From assembly GCF_028471945.1 (NCBI RefSeq), contig NZ_CP110128.1, positions 1,042,501-1,106,500 of the forward strand: a DNA stretch of 64,000 nt, written 5' to 3'. The position numbers and the translations under genes were made by a program. Numbering within the stretch: the stretch's first letter is position 1; the number at the start of each line of letters is the position of its first letter. The notes below the pieces were generated by a model. The model did no database searches and was not told the origin of the DNA. It was given only the letters and a program-made list of their open reading frames with translations. Origin of the DNA: Pseudomonas sp. WJP1. GTDB taxonomy: Bacteria; Pseudomonadota; Gammaproteobacteria; Pseudomonadales; Pseudomonadaceae. Shown here piece after piece: positions 53,709 to 64,000 of this stretch.

Positions 53709-54485
53709 ATGTTTGAGCGTTTGCGTGAAGATATCCAGAGCGTATTCCATCGAGACCCGGCGGCGCGTAACGCTTTTGAAGTCCTGACCTGCTACCCCGG
53801 CATGCATGCCATCTGGATTCACCGCCTGTCGGCGATGCTGTGGCGCGCGGACCTGAAATGGCTGGCGCGGCTGGTGTCGAACTTCGGCCGCTGGCTGACC
53901 GGGATCGAGATCCACCCGGGGGCCAAGGTCGGTCGGCGTTTCTTCATTGACCATGGCATGGGTATCGTCATTGGTGAGACCGCTGAAATCGGCGATGACG
54001 TGACCATTTACCAGGGCGTGACCCTGGGCGGCACCAGCTGGAACAAGGGCAAGCGTCACCCGACCCTGGGTGATGGCGTGGTGGTCGGGGCGGGCGCGAA
54101 GGTGCTCGGTCCGTTCACTGTCGGGGCCGGCGCCAAAGTGGGCTCCAATGCCGTCGTAACCAAGGAAGTGCCGCCGGGCGCCACGGTGGTGGGCATTCCG
54201 GGGCGGATCATCGTCAAGCCCGGCCAGGAGCTGGACGCCAAGCGCAAGGCCATGGCCGAGAAGATCGGCTTCGATGCCTATGGCGTGACGGAAGACATGC
54301 CGGACCCGGTGGCACGTGCCATCAACCAGTTGCTCGACCACCTGCAGGCGGTCGACGGGCGCCTGGAGGGGATGTGCGGGGCGTTGAAGGATCTGGGCAG
54401 TAATTACTGTGCCAAGGACCTGCCTGAACTGCGCGAAGAAGACTTCGCCTGTGTGAAGGATAAGGACCAGAGTCAGGCCAGTTAA
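53709..54485 (+). CDS. cysE: serine O-acetyltransferase
   Basis: 258-aa CysE, first step of cysteine synthesis. ATG 53709 is preferred (AAGGA six bases upstream) over the overlapping ATG 53706. Hexapeptide-repeat left-handed helix with [51 protein letters not shown]. In front of iscR-iscS, which consume cysteine for Fe-S assembly; a REP pair separates them. Confidence 0.96.
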   Translation: MFERLREDIQSVFHRDPAARNAFEVLTCYPGMHAIWIHRLSAMLWRADLKWLARLVSNFGRWLTGIEIHPGAKVGRRFFIDHGMGIVIGETAEIGDDVTIYQGVTLGGTSWNKGKRHPTLGDGVVVGAGAKVLGPFTVGAGAKVGSNAVVTKEVPPGATVVGIPGRIIVKPGQELDAKRKAMAEKIGFDAYGVTEDMPDPVARAINQLLDHLQAVDGRLEGMCGALKDLGSNYCAKDLPELREEDFACVKDKDQSQAS

Positions 54486-54498
54486 ACCGTGTCGACTG

Positions 54499-54565
54499 CA
54501 TCGCGAGCAGGCTCACTCCTACATTTGAAATGCGTTTTCCTGTAGGAGTGAGCCTGCTCGCGATG
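54499..54565. repeat. REP pair, short centre
   Basis: CATCGCGAGCAGGCTCACTCCTAC followed after 18 bp by TGTAGGAGTGAGCCTGCTCGCGATG, i.e. arms in the opposite order to the other REPINs. It can also serve as a terminator for cysE. Confidence 0.9.
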
Positions 54566-54634
54566 AACGATGACTCGGTATTGCTGGCCGTTCACAGCCA
54601 GCCTTTGCTATGATGCGGCCGCTCTTTTGCGGGT

Positions 54635-54684
54635 AAACCTGACTAAAGTACTAGGTCTTATAGTTGACTTAAATACTCGGGAAT
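54635..54684 (+). promoter_or_regulatory. tandem IscR-type 1 sites overlapping the iscR promoter
   Basis: The site starting at 54660 (ATAGTTGACTTAAATACTCG, 25 bp) fits the known type 1 IscR consensus at about 22 of 25 positions. A weaker one is at 54635 (AAACCTGACTAAAGTACTAG). The better site contains a -35-like TTGACT (54664) with CATACT 17 bp on, so [2Fe-2S]-IscR would repress its own operon here. Confidence 0.75.
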
Positions 54685-54723
54685 TGCATACTCGCCTCAT
54701 TCCGAACTCCGTGGTAATTGTCC

Positions 54724-55215
54724 ATGCGACTGACTACAAAAGGCCGATACGCCGTGACCGCCATGCTCGACCTGGCGTTGCACGCGCAGCACGGGCCCGT
54801 GTCCCTGGCCGATATCTCCGAGCGCCAAGGCATCTCCCTGTCCTACCTCGAGCAGCTGTTTGCCAAATTGCGCCGCAGCAATCTGGTGTCCAGCGTTCGC
54901 GGTCCAGGCGGTGGCTACCAGCTGTCACGCGACATGCAAGGTATCCAGGTCGCCCAGGTGATCGATGCGGTGAACGAATCGGTCGATGCAACCAAATGCC
55001 AGGGCCAGGGTGATTGCCATCAAGGCGACACCTGCCTGACCCACCACTTGTGGTGCGATCTGAGCCTGCAGATTCACGAATTTCTGAGCGGTATCAGCTT
55101 GGCTGACCTTGTGACTCGCCGTGAGGTGCAAGAAGTAGCCCAGCGTCAGGATCAACGCCGTTGCAACAGCAAGGCGCCACGCCTGGACAAGATTGAAGCG
55201 TCCGCCGTCGAATGA
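54724..55215 (+). CDS. iscR: Fe-S cluster regulator IscR
   Basis: 163-aa Rrf2-family repressor. Starts [21 protein letters not shown] at ATG 54724; winged HTH over residues 1-75. The [2Fe-2S] ligands are the three cysteines of [14 protein letters not shown] (Cys92, 98, 104) plus the following histidine. First gene of isc; senses cluster demand and controls the operon through the sites at 54635-54684. Confidence 0.96.
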   Translation: MRLTTKGRYAVTAMLDLALHAQHGPVSLADISERQGISLSYLEQLFAKLRRSNLVSSVRGPGGGYQLSRDMQGIQVAQVIDAVNESVDATKCQGQGDCHQGDTCLTHHLWCDLSLQIHEFLSGISLADLVTRREVQEVAQRQDQRRCNSKAPRLDKIEASAVE

Positions 55216-55265
55216 CAGCCAGAGAGCCAGCGGCACGCCAGCCAGCCTGATTTAGGAGATAGTCC

Positions 55266-56480
55266 ATGAAATTGCCGATTTACCTTGATTACTCTGCGAC
55301 TACCCCGGTTGATCCGCGTGTCGCGCAAAAGATGAGTGAATGCCTGCTGGTCGACGGAAACTTCGGTAACCCGGCGTCCCGTTCCCACGTGTTTGGCTGG
55401 AAAGCCGAAGAGTCCGTCGAAAACGCCCGTCGTCAGGTGGCCGACCTGGTCAACGCCGACCCGCGCGAAATCGTCTGGACTTCCGGTGCCACCGAATCCG
55501 ACAACCTGGCAATCAAGGGTGCGGCACATTTCTATGCCACCAAAGGCAAGCACCTGATCACCACCAAGATCGAGCACAAGGCTGTCCTGGACACCATGCG
55601 CCAATTGGAGCGTGAAGGTTTCGAAGTGACCTACATCGAGCCTCGCACCGACGGTCTGGTTACACCTGAGATGATCGAAGCCGAACTGCGCGACGACACC
55701 ATCCTGGTGTCGGTGATGCACGTGAACAACGAAATCGGCACCATCAACGACATCGCAGCGATCGGCGAATTGCTCCGCTCCAAGGGCATCCTGTTCCACG
55801 TCGACGCCGCTCAGTCCACTGGCAAGGTCGAGATCGACCTGCAGAAGCTGAAAGTCGACATGATGTCGTTCTCCGCCCACAAGACCTACGGTCCTAAAGG
55901 CATCGGCGCCCTGTACGTCAGCCGCAAGCCGCGCGTACGTATCGAAGCGACCATGCACGGCGGCGGTCACGAGCGCGGCATGCGTTCGGGCACCCTGGCG
56001 ACTCACCAGATCGTCGGCATGGGCGAAGCGTTCCGCGTGGCCAAGGAAGACATGGCTGCCGAGAACGTGCGCATCAAGGCCTTGAGCGACCGTTTCTACA
56101 AGCAGGTCGAGCACCTGGAAGAGCTGTACGTCAACGGCAGCCTGACTGCTCGCGTGCCGCACAACCTGAACCTGAGCTTCAACTACGTTGAAGGCGAGTC
56201 GCTGATCATGGCGCTCAAGGACCTGGCGGTTTCGTCCGGTTCGGCCTGCACCTCGGCGTCGCTGGAGCCTTCGTACGTACTGCGCGCCCTGGGCCGCAAC
56301 GACGAACTGGCACACAGCTCGATCCGCTTCACCTTCGGCCGTTTCACCACCGAAGAAGAAATCGATTATGCCGCGCAGAAAGTCTGCGAGGCCGTTACCA
56401 AGCTGCGCGCTCTGTCGCCGCTGTGGGACATGTACAAAGACGGCGTCGATATCTCGAAGATCGAGTGGGCGGCACACTAA
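55266..56480 (+). CDS. iscS: cysteine desulfurase IscS
   Basis: 404-aa PLP enzyme supplying sulfur for Fe-S clusters and tRNA thiolation. PLP lysine Lys206 in [10 protein letters not shown]; sulfur-accepting Cys328 in [12 protein letters not shown] on the mobile loop. Full length. Second gene of the isc operon; a 101-bp gap precedes iscU. Confidence 0.97.
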   Translation: MKLPIYLDYSATTPVDPRVAQKMSECLLVDGNFGNPASRSHVFGWKAEESVENARRQVADLVNADPREIVWTSGATESDNLAIKGAAHFYATKGKHLITTKIEHKAVLDTMRQLEREGFEVTYIEPRTDGLVTPEMIEAELRDDTILVSVMHVNNEIGTINDIAAIGELLRSKGILFHVDAAQSTGKVEIDLQKLKVDMMSFSAHKTYGPKGIGALYVSRKPRVRIEATMHGGGHERGMRSGTLATHQIVGMGEAFRVAKEDMAAENVRIKALSDRFYKQVEHLEELYVNGSLTARVPHNLNLSFNYVEGESLIMALKDLAVSSGSACTSASLEPSYVLRALGRNDELAHSSIRFTFGRFTTEEEIDYAAQKVCEAVTKLRALSPLWDMYKDGVDISKIEWAAH

Positions 56481-56581
56481 ACAAAGAAGCCGCCGGATAC
56501 AGCTCCTGTAGCGACGCGGCGACTGACGCAGCGCAGCTACAGGGTCTCAAGAGCGGCCCTGATGAGTGAGGATTGAGAATC

Positions 56582-56968
56582 ATGGCTTACAGCGAAAAGG
56601 TCATCGACCACTACGAAAACCCGCGCAACGTCGGCAAGATGGACGCGGAAGATCCTGATGTCGGCACCGGCATGGTCGGCGCTCCGGCGTGCGGCGACGT
56701 GATGCGCCTGCAGATCAAGGTCAACGACGCAGGCATCATCGAAGATGCCAAGTTCAAGACCTACGGCTGCGGTTCGGCGATCGCCTCCAGCTCCCTCGCC
56801 ACCGAGTGGATGAAGGGCAAGACCCTGGACGAAGCGGAAACCATCAAGAACACCCAGCTGGCTGAAGAGCTGGCCCTGCCGCCAGTGAAAATTCACTGCT
56901 CGGTACTCGCCGAAGACGCCATCAAGGCGGCCGTTCGCGATTACAAGCAGAAGAAAGGCTTGATCTGA
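56582..56968 (+). CDS. iscU: Fe-S scaffold protein IscU
   Basis: 128-aa scaffold from ATG 56582. The three cluster cysteines are Cys37 (APACGDV), Cys63 ([11 protein letters not shown]) and Cys106 (IHCSVLAED), with the HscA-binding LPPVK motif just before the last. Clusters form here from IscS sulfur before HscBA-aided release. Confidence 0.97.
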   Translation: MAYSEKVIDHYENPRNVGKMDAEDPDVGTGMVGAPACGDVMRLQIKVNDAGIIEDAKFKTYGCGSAIASSSLATEWMKGKTLDEAETIKNTQLAEELALPPVKIHCSVLAEDAIKAAVRDYKQKKGLI

Positions 56969-57002
56969 ATTTCAGTTTTTGGCGACGAGTAAGGAGTCAC
57001 CG

Positions 57003-57326
57003 ATGGCTATCAGCATGACAGAAGCGGCTGCTCGACACGTGCGACGCTCCCTTGACGGGCGCGGCAAAGGTGAGGGGATTCGCCTGGGTGTTCGCACCAC
57101 GGGCTGCTCCGGCCTTGCCTACGTGCTGGAGTTTGTCGACGAGGTGGTTGCAGAGGACCAGGTGTTCGAGAGTCACGGCGAGAAAGTGATCATCGACCCG
57201 AAAAGCCTGGCCTACCTGGACGGCACCGAGCTCGATTTCGTCAAGGAAGGGTTGAACGAAGGCTTCAAGTTCAACAACCCCAACGTGCGCGGTGAATGTG
57301 GCTGCGGCGAAAGCTTCAACATCTGA
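57003..57326 (+). CDS. iscA: Fe-S carrier IscA
   Basis: 107-aa A-type carrier from ATG 57003 (AAGGAG upstream). Cysteines at TTGCSGLAY and the C-terminal GECGCGESF. Accepts clusters from IscU and hands them to apoproteins. Confidence 0.97.
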   Translation: MAISMTEAAARHVRRSLDGRGKGEGIRLGVRTTGCSGLAYVLEFVDEVVAEDQVFESHGEKVIIDPKSLAYLDGTELDFVKEGLNEGFKFNNPNVRGECGCGESFNI

Positions 57327-57334
57327 GGCTTGTC

Positions 57335-57856
57335 GTGGGTACTCCTTGTCATTTCGCTTTATTCGAGCTGCAACCGAGTTTCAACCTGGATCTCGACCAG
57401 CTGGCTACGCGCTACCGTGAGTTGGCGCGCAGTGTTCATCCAGACCGCTTTGCCGACGCTTCCGAGCGAGAGCAGCGGCTGGCGCTAGAGCAATCCGCGA
57501 GCCTCAACGAGGCCTACCAGACGCTCAAGAGTCCACCCAAGCGCGCGCGATACCTGCTCGCCTTGAATGGTGGCGAGCTGCCGCTGGAGGTCACGGTGCA
57601 TGATCCGGAGTTTCTTCTGCAACAGATGGAGTTGCGCGAAGAGCTCGAAGACCTGCAGGACAGCGCCGACCTCAATGGCGTTGCCGTCTTCAAGCGCCGC
57701 CTGAAAGTGGCCCAGGAAAAACTGAACGACAGTTTCGCAGCCTGCTGGAATGATGCAGCGCAACGTGAACAGGCCGAACGCCTGATGCGGCGCATGCAGT
57801 TCCTCGACAAGCTGACCTACGAAGTGCGCCAGTTAGAAGAGCGCCTCGACGATTAA
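57335..57856 (+). CDS. hscB: co-chaperone HscB
   Basis: 173-aa J-protein starting at GTG 57335 ([16 protein letters not shown]), eight bases after the iscA stop. HPD motif in VHPDRFAD; C-terminal helical bundle ([14 protein letters not shown]) binds IscU. Stimulates HscA ATPase. Confidence 0.95.
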   Translation: MGTPCHFALFELQPSFNLDLDQLATRYRELARSVHPDRFADASEREQRLALEQSASLNEAYQTLKSPPKRARYLLALNGGELPLEVTVHDPEFLLQQMELREELEDLQDSADLNGVAVFKRRLKVAQEKLNDSFAACWNDAAQREQAERLMRRMQFLDKLTYEVRQLEERLDD

Positions 57857-57907
57857 CCCAGTGCCGCTCCGGTCGCACGCCTGATATACAGATAAGTCCT
57901 GATAACG

Positions 57908-59770
<1,863 letters not shown>

Positions 59771-59772
59771 CG

Positions 59773-60114
59773 ATGCCGCAGGTCATTTTTCTGCCACACG
59801 AAAAGTTTTGCCCGGAAGGCATGGTCGTGGAGGCTGAGACAGGTATTTCCATCCTCGAACTGGCTCACGAACACCATATCGAGATGGAAAGTGCCTGTGG
59901 CGGCGTCTGCGCCTGCACCACCTGCCACTGCATCATCCGCGAGGGTTTCGACTCGCTGGAAGAGGCTGATGAGCTGGAAGAAGACTACCTTGATAAGGCT
60001 TGGGGCCTTGAGCGTGAGTCGCGCCTGGGCTGTCAGGCCAAGGTCGGCACCGAAGACCTGACCGTCGAAATTCCGAAGTACTCGCTCAACCACGCAGCCG
60101 AAGCGCCGCACTGA
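59773..60114 (+). CDS. fdx: [2Fe-2S] ferredoxin of isc
   Basis: 113-aa adrenodoxin-type ferredoxin. Ligands in ACGGVCACTTC (Cys42, 48, 51) and RLGCQAK (about Cys87). Supplies electrons during cluster assembly. Confidence 0.96.
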   Translation: MPQVIFLPHEKFCPEGMVVEAETGISILELAHEHHIEMESACGGVCACTTCHCIIREGFDSLEEADELEEDYLDKAWGLERESRLGCQAKVGTEDLTVEIPKYSLNHAAEAPH

Positions 60115-60128
60115 TTCAAGGAACTGTC

Positions 60129-60329
60129 ATGAGTCTCAAGTGGACTGATGTGCTGGAAATCGCGATCCAGCTGGCTGAAAGCAAGCCCGATGTTGACCCT
60201 TTGTCGGTCAACTTCGTCGATCTGCGCAAATGGGTGATGGAATTGCCCGAATTCGACGATTTGCCTGAGCATTGTGGCGAAAAGATCCTGGAGGCCATTC
60301 AGGCTCACTGGATCGAAGAACGCGACTGA
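60129..60329 (+). CDS. iscX: IscX (YfhJ)
   Basis: 66-aa acidic protein (KWTDVLEIAIQLAE, DPLSVNFVDLRKWVMEL, HWIEERD). Binds IscS and modulates desulfurase activity. Last gene of the isc operon, followed by a terminator. Confidence 0.95.
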   Translation: MSLKWTDVLEIAIQLAESKPDVDPLSVNFVDLRKWVMELPEFDDLPEHCGEKILEAIQAHWIEERD

Positions 60330-60343
60330 GCCACGCTGCAGGT

Positions 60344-60372
60344 TAGGCAATACCCAAGAACCCGCGTATAAT
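60344..60372 (+). promoter_or_regulatory. ndk: putative ndk sigma-70 promoter
   Basis: -35 TAGGCA at 60344-60349, 17-bp spacer, perfect -10 TATAAT at 60367-60372. The -10 lies inside the loop of the isc terminator hairpin. Confidence 0.55.
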
Positions 60373-60388
60373 TCGCGGGTTTAATTTT
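60359..60388 (+). terminator. isc operon terminator
   Basis: AACCCGCG-TATAATT-CGCGGGTT stem (60359-60381) followed by TAATTTTT. Confidence 0.8.
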
Positions 60389-60417
60389 TCGCAAATTACC
60401 GTTTCTGGAGTTACACC

Positions 60418-60843
60418 ATGGCTGTTCAACGTACTTTCTCCATCATCAAGCCTGACGCCGTTGCTAAAAACGTGATCGGCGAGATCACCACCCGTTTCGA
60501 AAAAGCTGGCCTGCGCGTTGTAGCTTCGAAACTGAAGCAACTGTCCAAAGCCGAAGCCGAAGGCTTCTACGCTGAGCACAGCGCTCGTGGTTTCTTCAAC
60601 GACCTGGTTGCTTTCATGATCTCCGGCCCAGTTGTTGTTCAGGTTCTGGAAGGCGAAAACGCTATCGCTCTGAACCGTGAGCTGATGGGCGCTACCAACC
60701 CTAAAGAAGCTGCTGCTGGCACCATCCGTGCTGACTTCGCTGACTCGATCGACGCCAACGCCGTACACGGTTCGGACTCCGAAGCCGCTGCCGCTCGCGA
60801 AATCTCGTACTTCTTCGCAGCTACTGAAGTAACCACTCGCTAA
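60418..60843 (+). CDS. ndk: nucleoside diphosphate kinase
   Basis: 141-aa enzyme balancing NTP pools. Catalytic His117 in NAVHGSDS; substrate block [10 protein letters not shown]. Own promoter in front, 28 bp spacing to rlmN downstream. Confidence 0.97.
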   Translation: MAVQRTFSIIKPDAVAKNVIGEITTRFEKAGLRVVASKLKQLSKAEAEGFYAEHSARGFFNDLVAFMISGPVVVQVLEGENAIALNRELMGATNPKEAAAGTIRADFADSIDANAVHGSDSEAAAAREISYFFAATEVTTR

Positions 60844-60871
60844 GCATTGGCTTAAGAGTGAAGGTGAATCC

Positions 60872-62014
60872 ATGACTACATCGACTGTAAAAACTAACCT
60901 GCTGGGTCTGACTCAACAGGAAATGGAAAAATTCTTCGACTCAATCGGGGAGAAGCGTTTCCGTGCCGGTCAGGTAATGAAATGGATTCACCACTTTGGC
61001 GTCGATGATTTCGACGCCATGACGAACGTCAGCAAGGCCTTGCGCGAAAAGCTCAAGGCTGTTGCTGAGGTCCGTGGTCCGGAAGTGGTCAGCGAGGACA
61101 TCTCCAGCGACGGCACCCGTAAATGGGTGGTGCGCGTGGCGTCCGGCAGCTGCGTCGAGACCGTGTACATTCCCCAGGGCAAACGCGGCACCTTGTGCGT
61201 TTCGTCCCAGGCAGGCTGTGCCCTGGATTGCAGTTTCTGCTCCACCGGCAAGCAAGGCTTCAATAGCAACCTCACCGCCGCCGAAGTCATCGGCCAGGTG
61301 TGGATTGCCAACAAATCCTTTGGCAGCGTCCCGGCAACCGTCGACCGTGCCATCACCAACGTGGTGATGATGGGCATGGGTGAGCCGCTGCTGAACTTCG
61401 ACAACGTTATCGCCGCCATGCACCTGATGATGGACGACCTGGGCTACGGCATTTCCAAGCGCCGCGTGACCCTGTCGACCTCCGGCGTGGTGCCGATGAT
61501 CGATGAGCTGTCCAAGCACATCGACGTCTCCCTGGCGTTGTCCCTGCACGCACCGAATGACGCATTGCGTAACCAATTGGTGCCGATCAACAAGAAGTAT
61601 CCGCTTAAGATGCTCCTCGAGTCGTGCCAGCGCTACATGTCGTCCCTGGGCGAAAAGCGCGTGCTGACCATCGAGTACACCTTGCTCAAAGACGTCAATG
61701 ACAAGGTTGAGCACGCTGTGGAAATGATCGAGCTGCTCAAGAACATCCCGTGCAAGATCAACCTGATCCCGTTCAACCCGTTCCCGCATTCCGGGTACGA
61801 GCGGCCGAGCAACAACGCCATCCGCCGGTTCCAGGATCAGCTGCATCATGCCGGTTTCAACGTCACCGTCCGCACCACCCGTGGTGAAGACATCGACGCG
61901 GCCTGTGGTCAATTGGTAGGGCAGGTGCTGGATCGCACCCGTCGCAGCGAACGTTATATCGCCGTGCGTGAACTGAACGCCGACAACGATATGGCTTCGA
62001 ACGCTGCGAAGTAA
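60872..62014 (+). CDS. rlmN: dual-specificity RNA methyltransferase RlmN
   Basis: 380-aa radical-SAM enzyme methylating C2 of A2503 in 23S rRNA and A37 of some tRNAs. Radical-SAM cysteines [13 protein letters not shown]; second catalytic cysteine expected in [23 protein letters not shown] is the family block. Confidence 0.96.
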   Translation: MTTSTVKTNLLGLTQQEMEKFFDSIGEKRFRAGQVMKWIHHFGVDDFDAMTNVSKALREKLKAVAEVRGPEVVSEDISSDGTRKWVVRVASGSCVETVYIPQGKRGTLCVSSQAGCALDCSFCSTGKQGFNSNLTAAEVIGQVWIANKSFGSVPATVDRAITNVVMMGMGEPLLNFDNVIAAMHLMMDDLGYGISKRRVTLSTSGVVPMIDELSKHIDVSLALSLHAPNDALRNQLVPINKKYPLKMLLESCQRYMSSLGEKRVLTIEYTLLKDVNDKVEHAVEMIELLKNIPCKINLIPFNPFPHSGYERPSNNAIRRFQDQLHHAGFNVTVRTTRGEDIDAACGQLVGQVLDRTRRSERYIAVRELNADNDMASNAAK

Positions 62015-62030
62015 TCAAGAGAGGATCTCC

Positions 62031-62789
62031 ATGTCCCTGCGCTTTGCGCTGCTTTTGCTAATGGCCAGCCTGTGTGCTGGCTGTGTGCTTTCGGGTGACT
62101 ACAACCCGATGAAGACCAGCAAAGGCCGTGACGAGGCGCGCGAGGCCTACGTACAACTGGGCATCGGTTATTTGCAACAGGGCATGACCGAGCGCGCAAA
62201 AGTGCCGCTGAAGAAGGCGCTGGATCTGGACGCCGCAGACCCGGACGCCAATGCGGCGCTGGGGTTGGTGTTCCAGGCCGAGATGGAGCCGGAGCTGGCT
62301 GACCAGCATTTTCGCAAGGCGCTGTCCTCCCGTCCCGCCGATGCGCGAATCCTCAACAACTACGGCAGCTTTCTCTTCGAGCAGAAACGTTACAAGGAAG
62401 CCTACGAGCGCTTCGAACAGGCCGCGGCCGATACCCTGTATCCTGAGCGTTCGCGGGTGTTCGAGAACCTCGGCATGACCGCTTCGATGCTCGGCCAGCG
62501 TGAGTTGGCCCAGCAACAACTGGAAAAAGCCCTGCGTTTGAATCGACAACAGCCTCGGGCATTGCTGGAAATGGCTGAGTTGTCTTACGAAGACAGGCAT
62601 TATGTGCCCGCGCGTGACTATTACGACCGTTTTAGCCTGCTTACCGAGCAAAATGCACGTAGTCTATTGCTCGGCATTCGCCTGGCAAAAGTGTTTGATG
62701 ATCGCGACAAGGCCGCCAGTGCGGGCCTGCAATTAAAACGACTCTATCCCGGTACACCGGAATATCAGCAATACCTGTCGGAGCAATGA
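62031..62789 (+). CDS. pilF: type IV pilus biogenesis lipoprotein PilF/PilW
   Basis: 252-aa TPR lipoprotein. Lipobox LCAGC with Cys18 after a short signal; TPR repeats (YVQLGIGYLQQGM, NAALGLVFQAEME, LNNYGSFLFEQKRYKEA). It targets the PilQ secretin to the outer membrane. Overlaps rodZ. Confidence 0.92.
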   Translation: MSLRFALLLLMASLCAGCVLSGDYNPMKTSKGRDEAREAYVQLGIGYLQQGMTERAKVPLKKALDLDAADPDANAALGLVFQAEMEPELADQHFRKALSSRPADARILNNYGSFLFEQKRYKEAYERFEQAAADTLYPERSRVFENLGMTASMLGQRELAQQQLEKALRLNRQQPRALLEMAELSYEDRHYVPARDYYDRFSLLTEQNARSLLLGIRLAKVFDDRDKAASAGLQLKRLYPGTPEYQQYLSEQ

Positions 62790-63808
62790 TGAAAGCGGCG
62801 CATCCTGAAGTTGTAGCAGCGAATCGCGTTAACCCCGGTGAGACCTTGCGCCAGGCCCGCGAAAGCAATGGCTGGTCGCTGGCCGAAGTGGCCCTCAAGC
62901 TCAACCTTACCGTCAATTCCCTGAGCAATCTGGAAGCCGGTGAGTTCGACAAGCTGCCAGGGCATACCTTCGCCCGCGGCTATATTCGCGCCTATGCCAA
63001 ATTGCTCGGCATGGACCAGGCCGTCCTGGTCCAGCAGTTCGACCAATCCACCGGTACCGACTCCAAGGGCAGCAACGTTCACAGCCTTGGCCGTATCGAA
63101 GAACCGGTGCGCGTGTCCCACACCATCCTGCGCATTGTCAGCCTGTTGTTGCTGGTGGCCGTGGTGGGTGGCGGTTTTGTCTGGTGGCAGGACCAGACGT
63201 CGCTGCGCACCAAGGACCTGATCAGCCTGACCCCGGAACACGTGGAAGTCGAAGGCGCCGACGGCACCACCCAGATTCATCCGCTGGACGAGCCGGAAGA
63301 CCAGGCCGTCGCCGAAGGGCAGGCTGAAACCACAACGGCTCTGGCATTGCCGCAGGCCGACACCGCGACCCAGGCACCGGCTGAAACGCCAGCGCCAGCA
63401 CCCGTTACAGCGGCCGTGACCGCTCCGCTCGTTGCCACACCTGCTGCGCCAGCCCCGACGGCTCCTGCTGTTGCAGCGCCAGCGGTGACTTCACCGGTTG
63501 CTCCAAGTGCTCCAGCGCCAACCGCTGCGGCTCCAGCACCAGCGCCAGCAGCACCTGCGGTGGCAGGCCAGGGCCAGGTCCAACTGCAGTTCACCGCCGA
63601 CTGCTGGACCCAGGTGACCGACGGCAACGGCAAGGTGCTGTTGAGCGGTCTGAAGCGTAAAGGCGAAAGCGTTTCCCTCAATGGCAAGCCGCCGTTTTCC
63701 GTGCGCCTGGGTTATGCCCGCGGCGCGCAGGTCAGCTACAACGGTCAGGCGGTCAATGTCGCTCCGTTCACCAGTGGCGAGACTGCTCGCCTGAAGTTGG
63801 GTCAATAA
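62789..63808 (+). CDS. rodZ: RodZ-like helix-turn-helix membrane protein
   Basis: 339-aa protein, start ATG 62789 (ATG 62786 overlaps the pilF stop and is too near its RBS). Cytoplasmic HTH (about 15-85, GETLRQARESNGWSLAEVA), one membrane helix (about 110-130), a long Ala/Pro-rich periplasmic linker, and the DUF4115 C-terminus (QLQFTADCWTQVTDGNGKVL). Links MreB to the envelope for rod shape. Confidence 0.93.
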   Translation: MKAAHPEVVAANRVNPGETLRQARESNGWSLAEVALKLNLTVNSLSNLEAGEFDKLPGHTFARGYIRAYAKLLGMDQAVLVQQFDQSTGTDSKGSNVHSLGRIEEPVRVSHTILRIVSLLLLVAVVGGGFVWWQDQTSLRTKDLISLTPEHVEVEGADGTTQIHPLDEPEDQAVAEGQAETTTALALPQADTATQAPAETPAPAPVTAAVTAPLVATPAAPAPTAPAVAAPAVTSPVAPSAPAPTAAAPAPAPAAPAVAGQGQVQLQFTADCWTQVTDGNGKVLLSGLKRKGESVSLNGKPPFSVRLGYARGAQVSYNGQAVNVAPFTSGETARLKLGQ

Positions 63809-63811
63809 GTC

Positions 63812-64000
63812 ATGCACGGCGAATCTCCAATCAAACGTCGCGAATCGCGCAAGATCTGGGTCGGTAATGTACCTGTTGGCGGCGATGCGCCCATCGCTGT
63901 GCAAAGCATGACCAACAGCGACACCAACGACGTCGCTGCGACCGTTGCGCAAATCAATCGCCTGGAAGCAGCCGGTGTCGATATCGTGCGGGTATCCGTG
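63812..64000 (+). CDS. ispG: 4-hydroxy-3-methylbut-2-en-1-yl diphosphate synthase (5' part)
   Basis: First 63 codons of IspG (GcpE), an MEP-pathway iron-sulfur enzyme: [19 protein letters not shown], then the family start [11 protein letters not shown] and [11 protein letters not shown] at the right edge. Gene order rodZ-ispG is standard. Confidence 0.93.
   Translation, partial: MHGESPIKRRESRKIWVGNVPVGGDAPIAVQSMTNSDTNDVAATVAQINRLEAAGVDIVRVSV

Overview
The window is a chromosomal segment of a fluorescent-group Pseudomonas. The evidence is: high-GC genes; the runs queA-tgt-yajC-secD-secF, suhB/trmJ-cysE-iscRSUA-hscBA-fdx-iscX and ndk-rlmN-pilF-rodZ-ispG in the usual Pseudomonas order; and many REP/REPIN palindromes of the GTAGGAGxGAGC...GCTCGCGAT type that are typical of this group.

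Layout. (1) 1-10.4 kb: a catabolic and uptake cluster. A spermidine/putrescine-type ABC transporter (two permeases, a Tat-exported binding protein and an ATPase) faces a LysR regulator and a divergent operon of a 2-ketoarginine-decarboxylase-like ThDP enzyme, a YtcJ-type amidohydrolase, a CobW-type metallochaperone GTPase and a class II aldolase. (2) 10.1-15.6 kb: a large imperfect tandem duplication. Each unit carries the aldolase 3' end, a REP, a short RHS-core protein and a sensor kinase. The upstream unit has decayed: its kinase is a fragment, and a second aldolase tail is stranded at the junction. The two RHS proteins share a core but have divergent membrane/proline-rich tails with PPxY motifs. 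(3) 14.3-25.2 kb: a two-component system divergent from exported MsrB and MsrA, a PAS-GGDEF cyclase, a LysR regulator facing an acetylornithine-type aminotransferase, an orphan YefM-like antitoxin, a P-loop kinase-like protein, a PhoD-like phosphatase, a mini K+-channel and a PH-domain protein. (4) 25.4-30.7 kb: an operon-like cluster of an IaaM/DavB-type amino-acid oxidase/monooxygenase, a nitrilase-family amidase, a two-fold repeated membrane protein of unknown function and an asparaginase. (5) 30.9-36.0 kb: the NAD-dependent, molybdenum formate dehydrogenase operon fdsGBAD. (6) 36-45.3 kb: an accessory region, AT-rich from about 40.3 kb. It holds a DUF3077-type protein, an Abi_2 protein, a PAAR effector with immunity protein, a remnant second effector tail followed by a paralogous immunity gene, a HEPN fragment, a DUF1508-FRG fusion and a 311-residue protein with a HEPN-like R-x4-H motif, with degenerate 'AAATAAATCTGTCCCC' repeats between them. 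(7) 45.4-64 kb: tRNA-Leu and core housekeeping genes (tRNA queuosine modification, Sec translocation, Fe-S assembly, nucleotide metabolism, rRNA/tRNA methylation, pilus and cell-shape factors).

The accessory parts stand out most: the RHS duplication, the PAAR effector/immunity array with its orphan tail, the HEPN/FRG defence-like island, and the oxidase-amidase-transporter-asparaginase cluster. All family calls are by reading the translated sequence; no searches were run.
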